From the NCBI GenBank assembly GCA_958450365.1, contig CAUEEP010000923.1, positions 1,629,501-1,693,500 of the forward strand: DNA of 64,000 bases, written 5' to 3'. The stretch is from Mesorhabditis belari (Eukaryota; Nematoda; Chromadorea; Rhabditida; Rhabditidae). Positions 10,522 to 22,140 of this stretch are shown in pieces. Position 1 is the stretch's first letter; the number at the start of each line of letters is the position of its first letter. A program made the position numbers and the translations under genes. The notes under the pieces are model-generated. The model made no database searches and was not told the DNA's origin. It was given only the letters and a program-made list of their open reading frames with translations.

Positions 10522-11461
10522 AACTTGGCTCTGGAAAGCGTGGCTGAGCTGTTTGCCGAAAAACCGCGCGGCTCGTTGGATCGTTTGGTGGTCGGTTTGT
10601 CTTTTCATTCCGACGATACTCTTGACGCACCTCGTCGACGGAATCACAGGTTAGTCAAGTGGAAAAAAGGTTATCGGACATTTGATTTGCGTCCCGCTCC
10701 CTTTCCCATCGGCAATCCAACTTGGAACTCAAATATCTTGGCTTTGGGCTATTCATTTTAAATAGTTTTTCTACCAATCGACAGAGAAAGACTTGGCGCA
10801 TCCAATGATACCAAGAATATTTAAATCGCACAGTCCAACACCAAGATATTTGAGTTTAAAGTTGGATTGCTGATGGGAAAGGGTCGGGGCGCGTATGAAA
10901 TGTCCGATAACCGGAAAAAATGGCTTAAAGGTATTCAGTTAAAGAGAACGTTAAAGCCAACTTGAGAATCAACTCTTAAAAAGCTTTTAACTGTATAAAC
11001 TTTATCGAAACTATTTTCTTAAAAATGCCCTTCTTCTCTCATCTCTTTTCATTCTTCCGCCCCTTTTGCCATTGGCAATCCAACTTTGAACTCAAATATC
11101 TTGGTGTTGGAATGTGCAATTGAAATATTCTTAGTATCATTGGATGCACCAAGTCTTTCTCTGTCGATTGGTAGAAAAACTATTTAAATTGAATAGCCGA
11201 AAGCCAAGATATTTGGGTTCAAAGTTGGATTGTCGATGGGAAAGGGGAGAGGTTGTGGATTAAATGTCCGATAGCCTAAATTGAACTTGCTACAACAATT
11301 AATGGCAAAAATTGAATCTAAACTGAAAATTACTTTCAAAAATATTCTAGATTTAACATTTATTTCATTTCCCACTATTTTAGTCGATTTAGAAACACAA
11401 GAAACATGGAGAATGACGGGGAGAATGACGAGCTCCCTCGGGAGCTCGAAAATCATAATTG
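10522..11461 (+). CDS. Uncertain coding fragment, two exons, unknown product
   Basis: 10522-10649 is open, relatively GC-rich and bounded by TTTTAG and CAG|GTTAGT. It reads LALESVAELFAEKPRG then RLVVGLSFHSDDTLDAPRRR. Its phase fits an exon at 11384-11461 (acceptor TATTTTAG) that adds an arginine-rich stretch, MENDGENDELPRELENHN and a stop. No initiating ATG exon was found between the upstream peptide gene and 10522, so this may be the end of a gene whose start is lost, or a chance ORF. The intron between the two exons contains an inverted-repeat element (10669-10912) and a related degenerate copy. Confidence 0.33.
10669..10912. repeat. Inverted-repeat element, TIR GGTTATCGGACATTT
   Basis: The ends GGTTATCGGACATTT and AAATGTCCGATAACC pair. 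Inside, ATCGGCAATCCAACTTGGAA / AAAGTTGGATTGCTGATGGG and TCAAATATCTTGG / CCAAGATATTTGA pair as well. The core TCGACAGAGAAAGACTTGG is single-copy within the element. No coding capacity. A degenerate relative follows at about 11070-11275. Confidence 0.7.
11070..11275. repeat. Degenerate second copy of the 10669 element
   Basis: It carries the same internal blocks (GCAATCCAACTTTGAACTCA, CCAAGATATTTGGGTTC, TGCACCAAGTCTTTCTCTGT) with the core in the opposite orientation. The right end AAATGTCCGATAGCC is present; the left terminal repeat is missing. Confidence 0.6.
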
Positions 11462-11619
11462 AGCCGAAACTCACATTGACATTAATCAATTGTTACGAAA
11501 AATATTCATCCAAAAGCTACAGATATGTATAGCTAAAGAAAAAGATATGCTTCAAAATAATAAATCGAAAAGAAAAACTACGGTAAAAGAGTTAAAACAT
11601 CAGTAAACCACCAGTGTTT

Positions 11620-12075
11620 TTTTTTTCTCTTTGGCAGCACATTTTTTTTTCCATAGCTGTACAGATTTTTTTGATTAAAAAAATTGATTGATCGTTAAAA
11701 GCTGGATTGTTTTTTCCTTTCCCAAACAATTTTGGCATTAATTTTGCGTGTGAATTTGCCGAATTAAAAGCCAGCTTATGAGCCAGCCAGCTTATGAGCC
11801 AGCCAGCTTATGAGCCAGCCAGCTTATGAGCCAGCCAGCTTATGAGCCAGCCAGCTTATGAGCCAGCCAGCTTATGAGCCAGCCAGCTTATGAGCCAGCC
11901 AGCTTATGAGCCAGCCAGCTTATGAGCCAGCCAGCTTATGAGCCAGCCAGCTTATGAGCCAGCCAGCTTATGAGCCAGCCAGCTTATGTGCCATAATTCA
12001 ACAATGAAATCCTCTCTCATTTTTGAAATCGAATGCGATTTTCAAAGAAAATCCGAGTAATCGGCGGTTGGCTTG
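11620..12075. repeat. Duplicated segment A with expanded 16-bp minisatellite
   Basis: Matches 12343-12575 in direct orientation (shared TTTGGCAGCACATTTTTTTT, ATTGATTGATCGTTAAAAGC, TCCTCTCTC...TTGAAATCGAATGCG). At 11770-11986 it contains about 13 units of AGCCAGCCAGCTTATG, where the other copy has a single GCCAGCTCATAATTC. The array is therefore an expansion inside one duplicate. Confidence 0.85.
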
Positions 12076-12342
12076 GCGGCGGTGTTTGGCAAAAATTTGG
12101 CTATAAGCATAATTTTTGATTCTCTACAACTTTTCTATTGACACTAAAATGGGTTTCTTTTGAAGCAAGTGCTCAAACTGGGAAAATCCCAATCCAGAAA
12201 ATGGGGGTTTAGCCCAAACCCAAATAGACTTAGTGCGAGGCGCTAGCCGCTAGCCTTGGCACTAAGCCTAAGTCTAACACCTATTGGCTGTAGGCTAAGC
12301 TAGAAAGCTTGGTTTATGGCCAATAGATGCGAGTGAAACACT

Positions 12343-12575
12343 TCTTTTTTTTCTCTTTGGCAGCACATTTTTTTTCCATCAGCATAGCTGTACAAATTTT
12401 TTGATTTAAAAAAAATTGATTGATCGTTAAAAGCTGGATTGTTTTTTCCTTTCCCAAACAATTTTGGCATTAATTTTGCGTGTGAATTTGCCGAAGCCAG
12501 CTCATAATTCAACAATGAAATCCTCTCTCCTTTTTGAAATCGAATGCGATTTTCAAAGAAAAAGCGAGTAATCGG
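12343..12575. repeat. Duplicated segment B without the minisatellite
   Basis: Direct copy of 11620-12075 lacking the 16-bp expansion. Between the two copies (12085-12200) is a fragment of the mariner-type MITE found whole at 22706-23233, sharing TTTTTGATTCTCTACAACTT and AAAATGGGTTTCTTTT. Confidence 0.8.
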
Positions 12576-12699
12576 CGGTTGAGAATTTTAAATGAAAAAA
12601 ATAGGAAACAATTCTTTTTTTGAATTAAAAATTGAAATTATGATGAAAAAGATTAAAGTTAAAGATGCAAAGAGTCCAAAAGAGACGTAAACGACTACT

Positions 12700-13812
12700 G
12701 AGCTGAAAATAGATAACAGGACTCAGCAGGCATCAATCGTAGCCGTAAAATAGACTACAGTAATCAATAATGGCCGTAAAATAGACGTAAACGACTACTG
12801 AACTGAAAATAGATAACATGACTCTACAGTAATCAATCATGCCCCTAAAATAGACTACAGTAATCTTAAAGTAGGTTGCAGTAATACAGTCGAAGCTAGA
12901 ATGGATATGCAAGTACGGTAGTTATTCTCACACAAATTTGAGCTCATCATTTGTGCTCTTAATTCGATTTTATAGATTAAAAACCTTGAAAGGAATGATT
13001 TCTTTTATTTAACGCAAAAAAACGAATACCGTACCCATCGAGGGGAAATCCCTAGTGAATATTAGGTTTGTGGCCGAAGAAATGATGAATTTGGATGCTG
13101 GAGAGAGTTTTGACTGGGGAAAAGATTTCCAATGTTTTCCCTTCCCCCCCCCCTTTTTTTTTCTTCTTCTTAACCCATCAGTGAATGTTTAGCCTTTCTT
13201 TGTCTTTTGTCTTCCATTTATTCGTTTCTCACTTCTGCCCATTTCCCAAAGGAATTCTTTCCTTTTCTCTCAAAACCACTCACTCAAACACTTCGCGGAG
13301 ATTATTTGCATTTTGTTACTCTCTTGATTTTTTTTGAGAAAAACTACCGTAATCCTTAAAGAAACCAAAAGCTTGGATATACTTGCATATCCATTCTAGC
13401 TTCGACTGTATTACTGCAACTTAGTTTAAGATTACTGTAGTCTATTTTAGGAGCATGATTGATTGCTGTAGAGTACTGTTATCTATTTTCAGCTCAGTAA
13501 TCGTTTACGTTTATTTTACAGCCATTATTGGTTACTGTAGTCTATTTTACAGCCATTATTGGTTATTGTAGTCTATTTTACAGCCATTACTGGTTATTGT
13601 AATCTATTTTACAGCCATTATTGATTACTATAGTCTATTTTACAGTCATTATTGGTTATTGCAGTCTATTTTACAGCCATTATTGCTTACTGTAGTTTAT
13701 TTTACAGCCATTATTGGTTACTGTAGTCTATTTTACAGCCATTATTGATTACTGTAGTCTATTTTACGGCTACGATTGATTCCTGCTGAGTACTGTTGTC
13801 TATTTTCAGTTC
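12700..13812. repeat. Large imperfect inverted repeat with asymmetric tandem expansion
   Basis: The left arm 12700-12915 reappears reverse-complemented at 13375-13812. Anchors are CTTGCATATCCATTCTAGCT, GAGCATGATTGATTGCTGTA and GATTGATTCCTGCTGAGTAC. The right arm carries about nine to ten units of a 31-bp repeat (TTTTACAGCCATTATTGGTT plus ACTGTAGTCTA), but the left arm only about two. The 460-bp spacer holds a C/T-rich tract and no gene. Confidence 0.8.
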
Positions 13813-14501
13813 AATAGTCAATAGTAGATCAAATTTAAAACCATTCTAAAGCTACGTTGAGAATCGGAAAGCTTTGATGAGTTTAAAAAGTTAAATTTCT
13901 TCAGCACCTATGTGTACTTTGAGCTCAGAAACGTACCCTTTCTGGCCTTTTGCTTCTTCACTTTTCACTCAGCAATTCATTTAATTACAAGAAGAAACTT
14001 AAGAGCTAGAAAAATAAAGAATTTTTCTGATTGTGAGCACGAAAGAGTTTCAAATTTGAGCACTAAAGTATTTCAAAGTGCTCCATTTCTATTGCAAATG
14101 AAATCTTCTACAGATTAAGTTGTTGAAACAAACAAACAAACAAACAAACAAACAAACAAACAACATTTTCTTTTCTAAATTAGCATTTCAAGACGATTCA
14201 TGGGAGTACTTTGACAAGCAGTTGTCAGCAAGTGAATGCGCGAGAATGGGGAGGGAAAAAGAATGAGAGTGATGATCTCATTTGCATAATCGGTGAGAAG
14301 GGACTTCAATTTTCGATCTTCCAAATTTTCACTCAAAATGATGTCTCTATCGTAATTCGATCGCAATTCTTTCACTTTAAATCATCTCAACGCATTTCAA
14401 TGAACAATTAGAAATTCTTAATTGCGTGATGAGGTTTAAAAACTTCACTAAAGACTAATGCCAACCGGTTTTACGGTAACTTTTAGTACAAAGCTGTACG
14501 G
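13813..14501. other. Non-coding, upstream of the displaced unc-4 exon
   Basis: No supported gene. A CAAA microsatellite lies at 14128-14162. Short ORFs here lack splice context. Confidence 0.4.
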
Positions 14502-14991
14502 TGGCTTTTAATGTCTATTTTTACATTAAATCTTGTTTCTAGTTATGAAGCAAACACCTTATTTTAAGCATTTCTCTGTGGCGGTGAATCAGTTGATCAA
14601 GAGAACAACTCATCGAGTCCTTCCTCATCAAAAGCACCGAGTCCAAGTCTTCCCAACGATGGGGATCCCGGTTTCGATCAAGAATTACCGCTGATTGGTG
14701 AGGAAATGAATAAAATTAGGCTTGAAATCGGTGTTAAAAGTTTGACAGGTCAGAAGTCTTGTCTTTTTAGGGTGCTTTTTAGGGTCAAGCCTGTCAAAGT
14801 CAAAGCCAAGAATGACTCAAGTCAAAGCCAAGAATGACTCAAGTCAAAGTCAAGAATGACTTCTATTCTGGGTTCTGGCCAATCTTGGCTTATAAGCTTG
14901 TAGATTTCTAATTGGTTTAGATACTTTTTGTGGAGCTGAACTATCTGTGGCTTTTAATGTCTATTTTTACATTAAATATTGTTTCTAGTTA
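14502..14991 (+). pseudogene. Displaced duplicate of unc-4 exon 2 and flanking introns
   Basis: 14546-14946 matches about 18973-19345. The 105-bp exon (14591-14695 approximately) is identical to unc-4 exon 2, including its GTGAGG donor; intron flanks differ by small indels. It lies 4.3 kb upstream of the unc-4 start. The copy is bracketed by 44-45-bp direct repeats (14502-14545 and 14947-14991, GTGGCTTTTAATGTCTATTT...CTAGTTAT), suggesting an insertion with long flanking duplication. It has no initiating exon and is probably inert, unless used from an alternative upstream promoter. Confidence 0.82.
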
Positions 14992-15594
14992 TTTAGAAAA
15001 TCAAAACCGAAATCCCTCAAAAATTCGCAACTTCTGTGCACTATCAGATGGGATTTATTGGTGGAAAAGGAAAAGTGGATCCAGAAAACTCCCCAAAGAC
15101 TTTTAGCAAGCAATAAAAGTAAAAGAAAAAGCCATTTTGAGGAAAAAGGAAGATGAGGGGAAAAGATTTGTCGCTTTTCGAGAAGAAAAGATTCCCCATT
15201 GACTGAATATCCATTCTTCTATATGATGAGCTCAATTTAGCCTTCTCTTTGGTCTCCTTTTCAATGCCTTTATCTCTCAAAACGATCAAAACATTTTCTA
15301 AAGTCGTCTTTTTCGTTTTCATGAAATAGAAACTCTTTCAATAGCTAACTATATGAAAAGATTGGAGCTTAAATTGGAAAAGAAAGATATGCTGTATATG
15401 CGGAAGAAAAAAAAAAAAAGATGACTTTAACTAACATAAAGTTACCTTTGCATCGAAATCTTTCTTGAGACAGTGTTTAAATTGAAAACAAAATTGAAGC
15501 TTTCAAATTAAAAGCCAAAGATTGCACTAAAAGCCTTTCTATTTTGCAGATTCAACTTACTATTGTACTCATTGAAATCACTTGGCGTAAATGC

Positions 15595-16098
15595 GGGAGT
15601 GGGACAAATGCGACCTTTTTTTTTTGCGCACCCGGACATTTGCGCACCTTTTTTTGCCGCACTTACCCCATTAGCGCACCTTTTTTCGCGTTTTAAAAAA
15701 GCTCTAAAAAGCTAATATGAACCAATTTCTATTCCAAATGTTGTTTTTCTAGGTAATTTTGAGGGTGTAGAATCGAAATTTTGACATAACAGAGCGTGTG
15801 GAACCAATTTGAACCAGCCAACAAAGGACAAAACGGCTAGGTCAAATTACAGAAAATTGTTGATTTTTCTCTTTGTATAACTCCGTCCGTTCGCTTCCAC
15901 AAGCTCTGATATGTCAAAATTTCGATTCTACGCCCTAAAATTACCTAGAAAAACAACTTTTGGAATAGAAATTGGTTAATATTAGCTTTTTAGAGCTTTT
16001 TTAAAACGCGAAAAAAGGTGCGCTAATGGGCTAAGTGCGGAAAAAAAGGTGCGCAAATGTCCAGGTGCGCAAAAAAAGGTAGCATTTGTCCCACTCCC
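15595..16098. mobile_element. hAT-type palindromic MITE, copy 2, with perfect 8-bp TSD
   Basis: 504 bp bounded by GGGAGTGGGACAAATGCGAC and its inverse. The flanks 15587-15594 and 16099-16106 are both GTAAATGC. Sub-terminal GCGCACCCGGACATTTGCGC matches the copy at 8122. Arms of about 220 bp include CTCTGATATGTCAAAATTTC-type sequence on both sides. Non-autonomous. Confidence 0.92.
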
Positions 16099-16184
16099 GT
16101 AAATGCAACTAAAATGAATATCTAAAAACGTGCAACATAATTAAATTTCATATTTTAAAGTCCTACTGGAAAAAAAGATGAGTT

Positions 16185-16740
16185 TCCACATCAGAAACTG
16201 CTCAAAATCTGCCAGATCCATCGAACCTAGCAGCCTGGCAACCGGCAGACCCCGAACCAAACGCTCTGGCACTTCACCATGAGGACACGAGCTCGGCTAC
16301 TCTTCCAGAACTATTTAGACCATTTCCATTGATAGAAATTCAAAACTAGCCATGAATACGAACGGTCAGCTCATCCATAAGTTAGGAGTTGTCCACTATT
16401 TTTAGAAAGACATTTCTTCACGAATAATATGGCCCAATGCACAAGCACTGAAAAAAATGAGTTTCCACATCAGAAACTGCTCAAAATCTCGCAAAAGGGT
16501 CGAACCCAGCATCCTGGCAGCCGGCAGATTCCGAATCAAACGCTCTGGCACTTCACCATGACGACACATGCTTCGTTACTCCTCTTAAGGGTCCTTAAGC
16601 CCTAAATGTCTAAATGTATAAAAAGCCCATAGATATGGGAAAAAGATCTAATCTAGCCGGCGGGATTGAATCTTTGACCTCGCGATTAACTCCAGACTAA
16701 AATACAAGGCTCTTAGCTAGTCGGCCATGACGGCATTGTT
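16185..16740 (-). other. Cluster of three tRNA-like sequences
   Basis: Two direct copies (about 16185-16300 and 16458-16577) share GAGTTTCCACATCAGAAACT and CAAACGCTCTGGCACTTCAC. On the minus strand they have an A-box-like TGGTGAAGTGCCAGAGCG and a B-box-like GGGTTCGACCC. A third, at about 16650-16735, has TGGCCGACTAGCTAAGAGCC and AGATTCAATCCCG. They resemble tRNAs with internal promoters, but I could not fold convincing acceptor and anticodon stems, so they look like tRNA-derived repeats or decayed tRNA genes. Confidence 0.5.
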
Positions 16741-17423
16741 TATTGCAACACATTTGAGTGTTTTCTTTCCCTATCCATTTGCAACACTTTCCCAGATTAC
16801 TGAAATTATTTTCTTGAAAACACAAAAAGCAGACGATTTCCCTCTTGCTAAATGGTTTATTTATATGCAAAAATTGTGTGGCCTAGTGGTGTAATCGAGA
16901 TGGTAGAAAAGGAGGAAAAAGGAGAAAAATGGGGATGAATTGCAATTGCATCCCTTTTCCATCACCACACAAAACCCGAATTTCAATCGTCTTTTTTTTG
17001 AAGAAGAAGAAATAGGCCGAGTCTCAATTACTCGATGCGCGTTCGATTAAAAATTAGCCTCAATTCTTTTTCTGGACAAAATTTAGTGAAATTCAGAGAA
17101 ATTTTGAGAAATAGAAGCTTAGGAAACGTTTTGGTTAAGAAATGGGATCACTTTTTCATTGCAAAATCAGAATCAGACTCGTTTTAAAGCTCACATAAAT
17201 GCATACCTTCTAGTGCGCTAGAAAAAAGAATTTTTGACGCATCAGAAAACGTACAAAGTACAAAGTACGCATAAAACTACGGCTCGGATGAGGATTTAGT
17301 GCACCGGAAAGTACATTTTTCCGAACAAACACATCTCGCACTGAAAACGAAATGCAGTGCACGCGTTTGTGAGAGCACAAAGTACGACTTATAGTCAGAT
17401 TCACCACTTACATTAGTCATTGT

Positions 17424-17515
17424 CGCTGTGGCGCAGTCGGGATGTCGGCTTGTCTACGGTTCACACGATCTGGGTTCGGCTCCCCTGGCGCGTCGTCCTC
17501 GGGTCTGTGTCGTGA
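17424..17515 (+). other. tRNA-like sequence
   Basis: The A-box-like TGGCGCAGTCGGGATGTCGG and B-box-like GGGTTCGGCTCCC are spaced as in a tRNA. The acceptor stem does not pair well. Another TGGCGCAGTCG... sequence occurs at 27880. Confidence 0.45.
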
Positions 17516-17631
17516 CTTTTGCTTTTTAAAAAACGAAATATGAGATGCACAACTGCATAGAATTCTAAGCCTAACAAACTAAAAATCATGTGAATCGGCT
17601 TACCGGGAGCCGAGAACTACAGACAAACTAC

Positions 17632-17822
17632 AGACGGACAGACAGACGGACAGACAGACGGACAGACAGACGGACAGACAGACGGACAGACAGACGGACA
17701 GACAGACGGACAGACAGACGAACAGACAGACGAACAGACAGACGAACAGACAGGCGGACATACAGACAGACGGACAGACGGAAAGACAGACGGAAAGACA
17801 GACAAACTACAGACGGACAGAC
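17632..17822. repeat. CAGACGGA / CAGA minisatellite
   Basis: About fifteen 12-bp units of GACAGACGGACA with GAACA, GGCGG and GGAAA variants. Both strands stay open by chance (TDRR on plus, SVCP on minus); this is repeat, not gene. Confidence 0.9.
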
Positions 17823-18384
17823 ACTTCCTTTTGCATACTAAATGTGCTTGTTTCATTTCTGCAACGCTGCCAATGAGTAGGAAAAACTCATCAACGACTC
17901 ATAAACGACAACTCTAGCGAATGTTGCGATGTGATCGAAAAGAAACGAGTGAAAAAGACACGAAAATGTGTCCCATCGGGGTGATTTCTTTCTCTTTTCT
18001 TTCTTATTCTCTCGTTTTTGTCTCGTATGCAAATCTTAAAATGAAGAGACAAGGGAATGCGATGGATAAAGGCTAAAGCCCCACCCCTTCACTCCCATTG
18101 GCCTCTCGAGGCTTGACTCTCCCTAAAGCCCTAAGGCCTCTCCATAAAGCTTTCACAAAACCCACTCAACTAAATACTTCTTGGCATTCACATTTTCCCC
18201 GCATTTCTACCGTAATCCGTTACTCATTTTTGAGCTTTATGACTCTTGCTATGTATTTTATAGAGTATAGAAATAGATAACGAAGATTTGCAGAGAGAGA
18301 TTGCATAGAAGTGAGGCATGAAAGTCGTTCTTTAGTTCTACTAATACTAATTCGACTTGTAGATAAATCTCTTGAGGTCAGCTC

Positions 18385-18545
18385 TGACACATCCTTGTCT
18401 TCCTTGACTTCCTTGACTTCCTTGTCTTCCTCGACTTCCTTGACTTCCTTGTCTTCCTCGACTTCCTTGACTTCCTTGTCTTCCTCGACTTCCTTGACTT
18501 CCTTGTCTTCCTCGACTTCCTTGACTTCCTTGTCTTCCCTTGACT
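18385..18545. repeat. 27-bp minisatellite of TTCCTTG/TTCCTCG units
   Basis: Roughly five to six units of ACTTCCTTGACTTCCTTG plus TCTTCCTCG. The flanks CTAATTCGACTTG and GATAAATCT.TTGAGGTCA recur at 18650-18700 without the expansion. Confidence 0.85.
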
Positions 18546-18863
18546 TCTAGGCTAACTTGACCTCGTTTTACTAATGACTTTTACCTTATTTTAGATTTTT
18601 TTTACTGATTTTCTTTTCTACATGAAAGTCTTTCTTTAGTACTACTAATACTACTAATTCGACTTGCAGATAAATCTTTTGAGGTCAACTCTGACACATC
18701 CATGGCTTCCTGTCACAATCATCTCTAAAAACTTGTCCTTTTTTTCCTATCTAGCAACAGAGTCAATTTCTTTGAAAAATTTTGTCCTTAATCTTTTATA
18801 GCAATGCTTTTTAACAGTTTTCAACAATTTTTCACAATTTTCAACAATTTTCCTTTCAGTTCA

Positions 18864-21800
18864 ATGTTTGAAAACGTCGATTTAAGCCATGTTTGGACAC
18901 AATATTGGCAACAGTCACTGGGACAATCTGGTAACCATTTGATCGTTTTTAAGGATAAAATACATCTCAACAATGAAGCAAACACTTTATTTTAAGCATT
19001 TCTCTGTGGCGGTGAATCAGTTGATCAAGAGAACAACTCATCGAGTCCTTCCTCATCAAAAGCACCGAGTCCAAGTCTTCCCAACGATGGGGATCCCGGT
19101 TTCGATCAAGAATTACCGCTGATTGGTGAGGAAATGAATAAAATTAGGCTTGAAATCTGTGTTAAAAGTTTGACAGGTCAGAAGTCTTGTCGGGTGCTTT
19201 TTGGGGTCATGTAGGTCAAGCCTGTCAAAGTCAAAGCCAAGAATGACTCAAGTCAAAGTCAAGAATGACTTCTATTCTGGGTTCTGGCCGATCTTGGCTT
19301 AAATAAGCTTGTAGATTTCTGGTTGGTTTAGATACTTTTTGTGGATTCGGGACTGAATTTTCTATTCGATTCTTTTGTGAATCAAGTCAACTATGATAGA
19401 TTTTTCAGATTGCCACTCGTTGGACGCAAAACGGCGACGAACACGCACGAATTTCTCGAGTTGGCAACTCGAGGAACTCGAGAATGCTTTTGAAGTAAGA
19501 ATATTTCGATTTCTTCGTTGAATAACTCATTTTAAAATTGGTATTTGGGATTTCAAGTAAATAAGTATATGAGAAAAAAGAGTATTACCGTATTTTCTTT
19601 CATAATAGTGCGCCCAGAGCCTCGCCTAAATTCCTCGAAATCTCGAAAAGCGCTTATCAGAACCTATCGATGTGGGGTCGGAAAATGTTTTTTTTGCAAA
19701 GTTTTTAGAGGATTTGTACATCACTGATTTCGAGACATCGACTTATTCGGTAAACACCGAAACGTTTTGCCTTGTCTAGAATTTCAATGAGCCTACTTTG
19801 AAGATGAAAATCGACAAAAGATCTCATTTCTTTTATAGAAATACTTACCGTATTTTCTTTAATAGTAGTGCACCCAGAGCCTCGCCTAAATTCCTCGAAA
19901 TCTCGGGAACCGCTTATCAGAACCTATCGATGTGGGGTCGGAAAATGTAGCTGACGATGAGATCTAGTGGGGGAATTGAGTGTTGAGCTTCTGGGAAAAC
20001 TTGGAAACCGTAAAATAGTCACCAACTCGACTCGCTGGCGTGCACTGCTATTAGAGAAAATACGGTAGGTAGATCTAAAGCAGATCTAAAGTTTTTCTTT
20101 TCATCTGATCTGGCTGATCTTAGCTTATAAGTTTGTAGGTTTCTCAATGGTATTTTATAGCTAATAGCTTTGAAAGCTTCAAAGCTTCAAAGCCATAAGC
20201 TTTTCAAAAAACAAATTTTACAAAAATATACAAGATCTTTTGTTAGCGTAGACAATAATAATAATCTGTTTTTTTCTGCATAAACCAAGCATTTAGTCGT
20301 CTCATTATCCGGACGTTTTCATGCGAGAAGCGCTTGCGATGAAATTGGATCTGCTGGAGAGTCGAGTGCAAGTGAGTGAAAGAGATTTATGAATTTTAAA
20401 AAAAGGCAATTACATTTTAAAGATTAATTATATTAAATAATTAACAATAATAGTAAATTTCGAAAATTTTGTTTAAAAATCGCTTAAAAATGTGCTTACT
20501 TTGTGCTCAAAAATGTAGAAAAAAGCATTGAATTCCTAGTTTTTCTTGCAGAAACGATTTATTTCACATGGAATTCAGTGCTCCAGAGAGAATATGTTTA
20601 CATCCTCTCTGGATGTTTACAAATATACTGAAAAGATTCTTAGGTTAGTTTTTTAAAGGTCAGATTTTTTAAAATCAAAGCTATTGGGTTGGGGACTATG
20701 ACTCGGCGGCGAAAAGCAAAAAAATTTCTAAAACTTCTAGCAGACTTGGTCAAATAATACGCGTTTAATATCAGTAGAAAAGTTAATTAATTCTCTACAA
20801 AATGGCATTTAAAAGGAAACTCAAACAGCGCCTCAGCTCATGAAAAGGCCATTTTTTTCACAAAAACTACAAAGTGTCATCTAGAAAAAACGGTTGGAGG
20901 GATCTTCCTGCAAATTTGGCAACTTATGTAATTGAATGTGCTCTATCTTTTTTACATAGACACCAAAGAAGGTTTATGTGGAAGAAACTGTTCAAACGAT
21001 GAGTCGGACTCTTTGCCATTTTGACCAGCTGCTTTTGAAACTTCATAAACTCCAGGAAAGAAAAGCTTTGTGGAATTTCTCAAAAGTCATTTTGTAGAGA
21101 AATAGTGGATCCTTTTGATGAAAGAAAACGCATATTTAAAGAAGGCTTTATGCGTGCAAAAAGTGTCTGTAAAGTTTGGCGCCGAGTCATAGTCCCCAAC
21201 CCAATAGAATATTTCAATTGAATTCTAAGTCTAAAGAATTGAGTCTAAAGGATTGAGTCTAAAGAATTTGTTGCATTCCAAGCAATTTCTCACTGAAGTC
21301 AAGTCCTAAAAAAAAATCTCTTTCAGAGTCTTGAAAAAAGATTAGTTTGTTTTTTTCTTTGTTTTCCTTTCCTTGAAAACTTTAGACATAAATTGATTGT
21401 TTCTGATAGATTTTCGAGAGATATGAGAACAAATTACATCAAGGAGAAAAGGGAAAAAAAGAAAAGAGAGAAAAATGGGTGCTTTTTTTTGAAAAGATGA
21501 GAATACCTAGGGTTTTGTTGAATTTTTGAAAGAAATTTCTTAATCTAAAGACAAAATGCAATCAAAAAATTCGACTTTCAAAGGTCGTGTTCACTCGATT
21601 TTTTTTTTTTTTGCTTAACTAAGATAGCTCTATGGAAAGTGTTTCATCACTGACGCTAATCTATTTAATATTGAATCTTAATCATTTTTTTTATAATTAT
21701 TTTTTTTTTAAAATTATTTTTTTAAAAAAAAAAAAAAAAAAAATTTAAAAAAAAATAAAAATATAATATTTTTTATTATATATATTTTACAAAAAAAAAA

Positions 21801-21900
21801 AAAATTTAATTTTTTTTTAAAAGAAAAAAATTAAAAAAGAAAAAAAAAAAAAAATTTTAGGGAAAAAAAAAAAAAAAAAAATTTTAAAAAAAAAAAAAAA

Positions 21901-21936
<36 letters not shown>

Positions 21937-22030
21937 TGAATTTTTTAGTTTTTTTTTGGTTGGGGTTTTTTTTTTTTTTTTAAAAGGGGGAAAAAGTTGG
22001 GGGGAAACCATTCCCTTATAAAGGGGGGAA

Positions 22031-22062
<32 letters not shown>

Positions 22063-22076
22063 TTTTATAATTAAAA

Positions 22077-22140
<64 letters not shown>

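Noticed and set aside
16185..16740. Annotating the tRNA-like sequences as functional tRNA genes
   Set aside because: A- and B-box motifs are present, but acceptor and anticodon stems could not be drawn by hand.
17590..17856. TDRR-repeat and SVCP-repeat ORFs
   Set aside because: Frame-neutral 12-bp minisatellite open on both strands.
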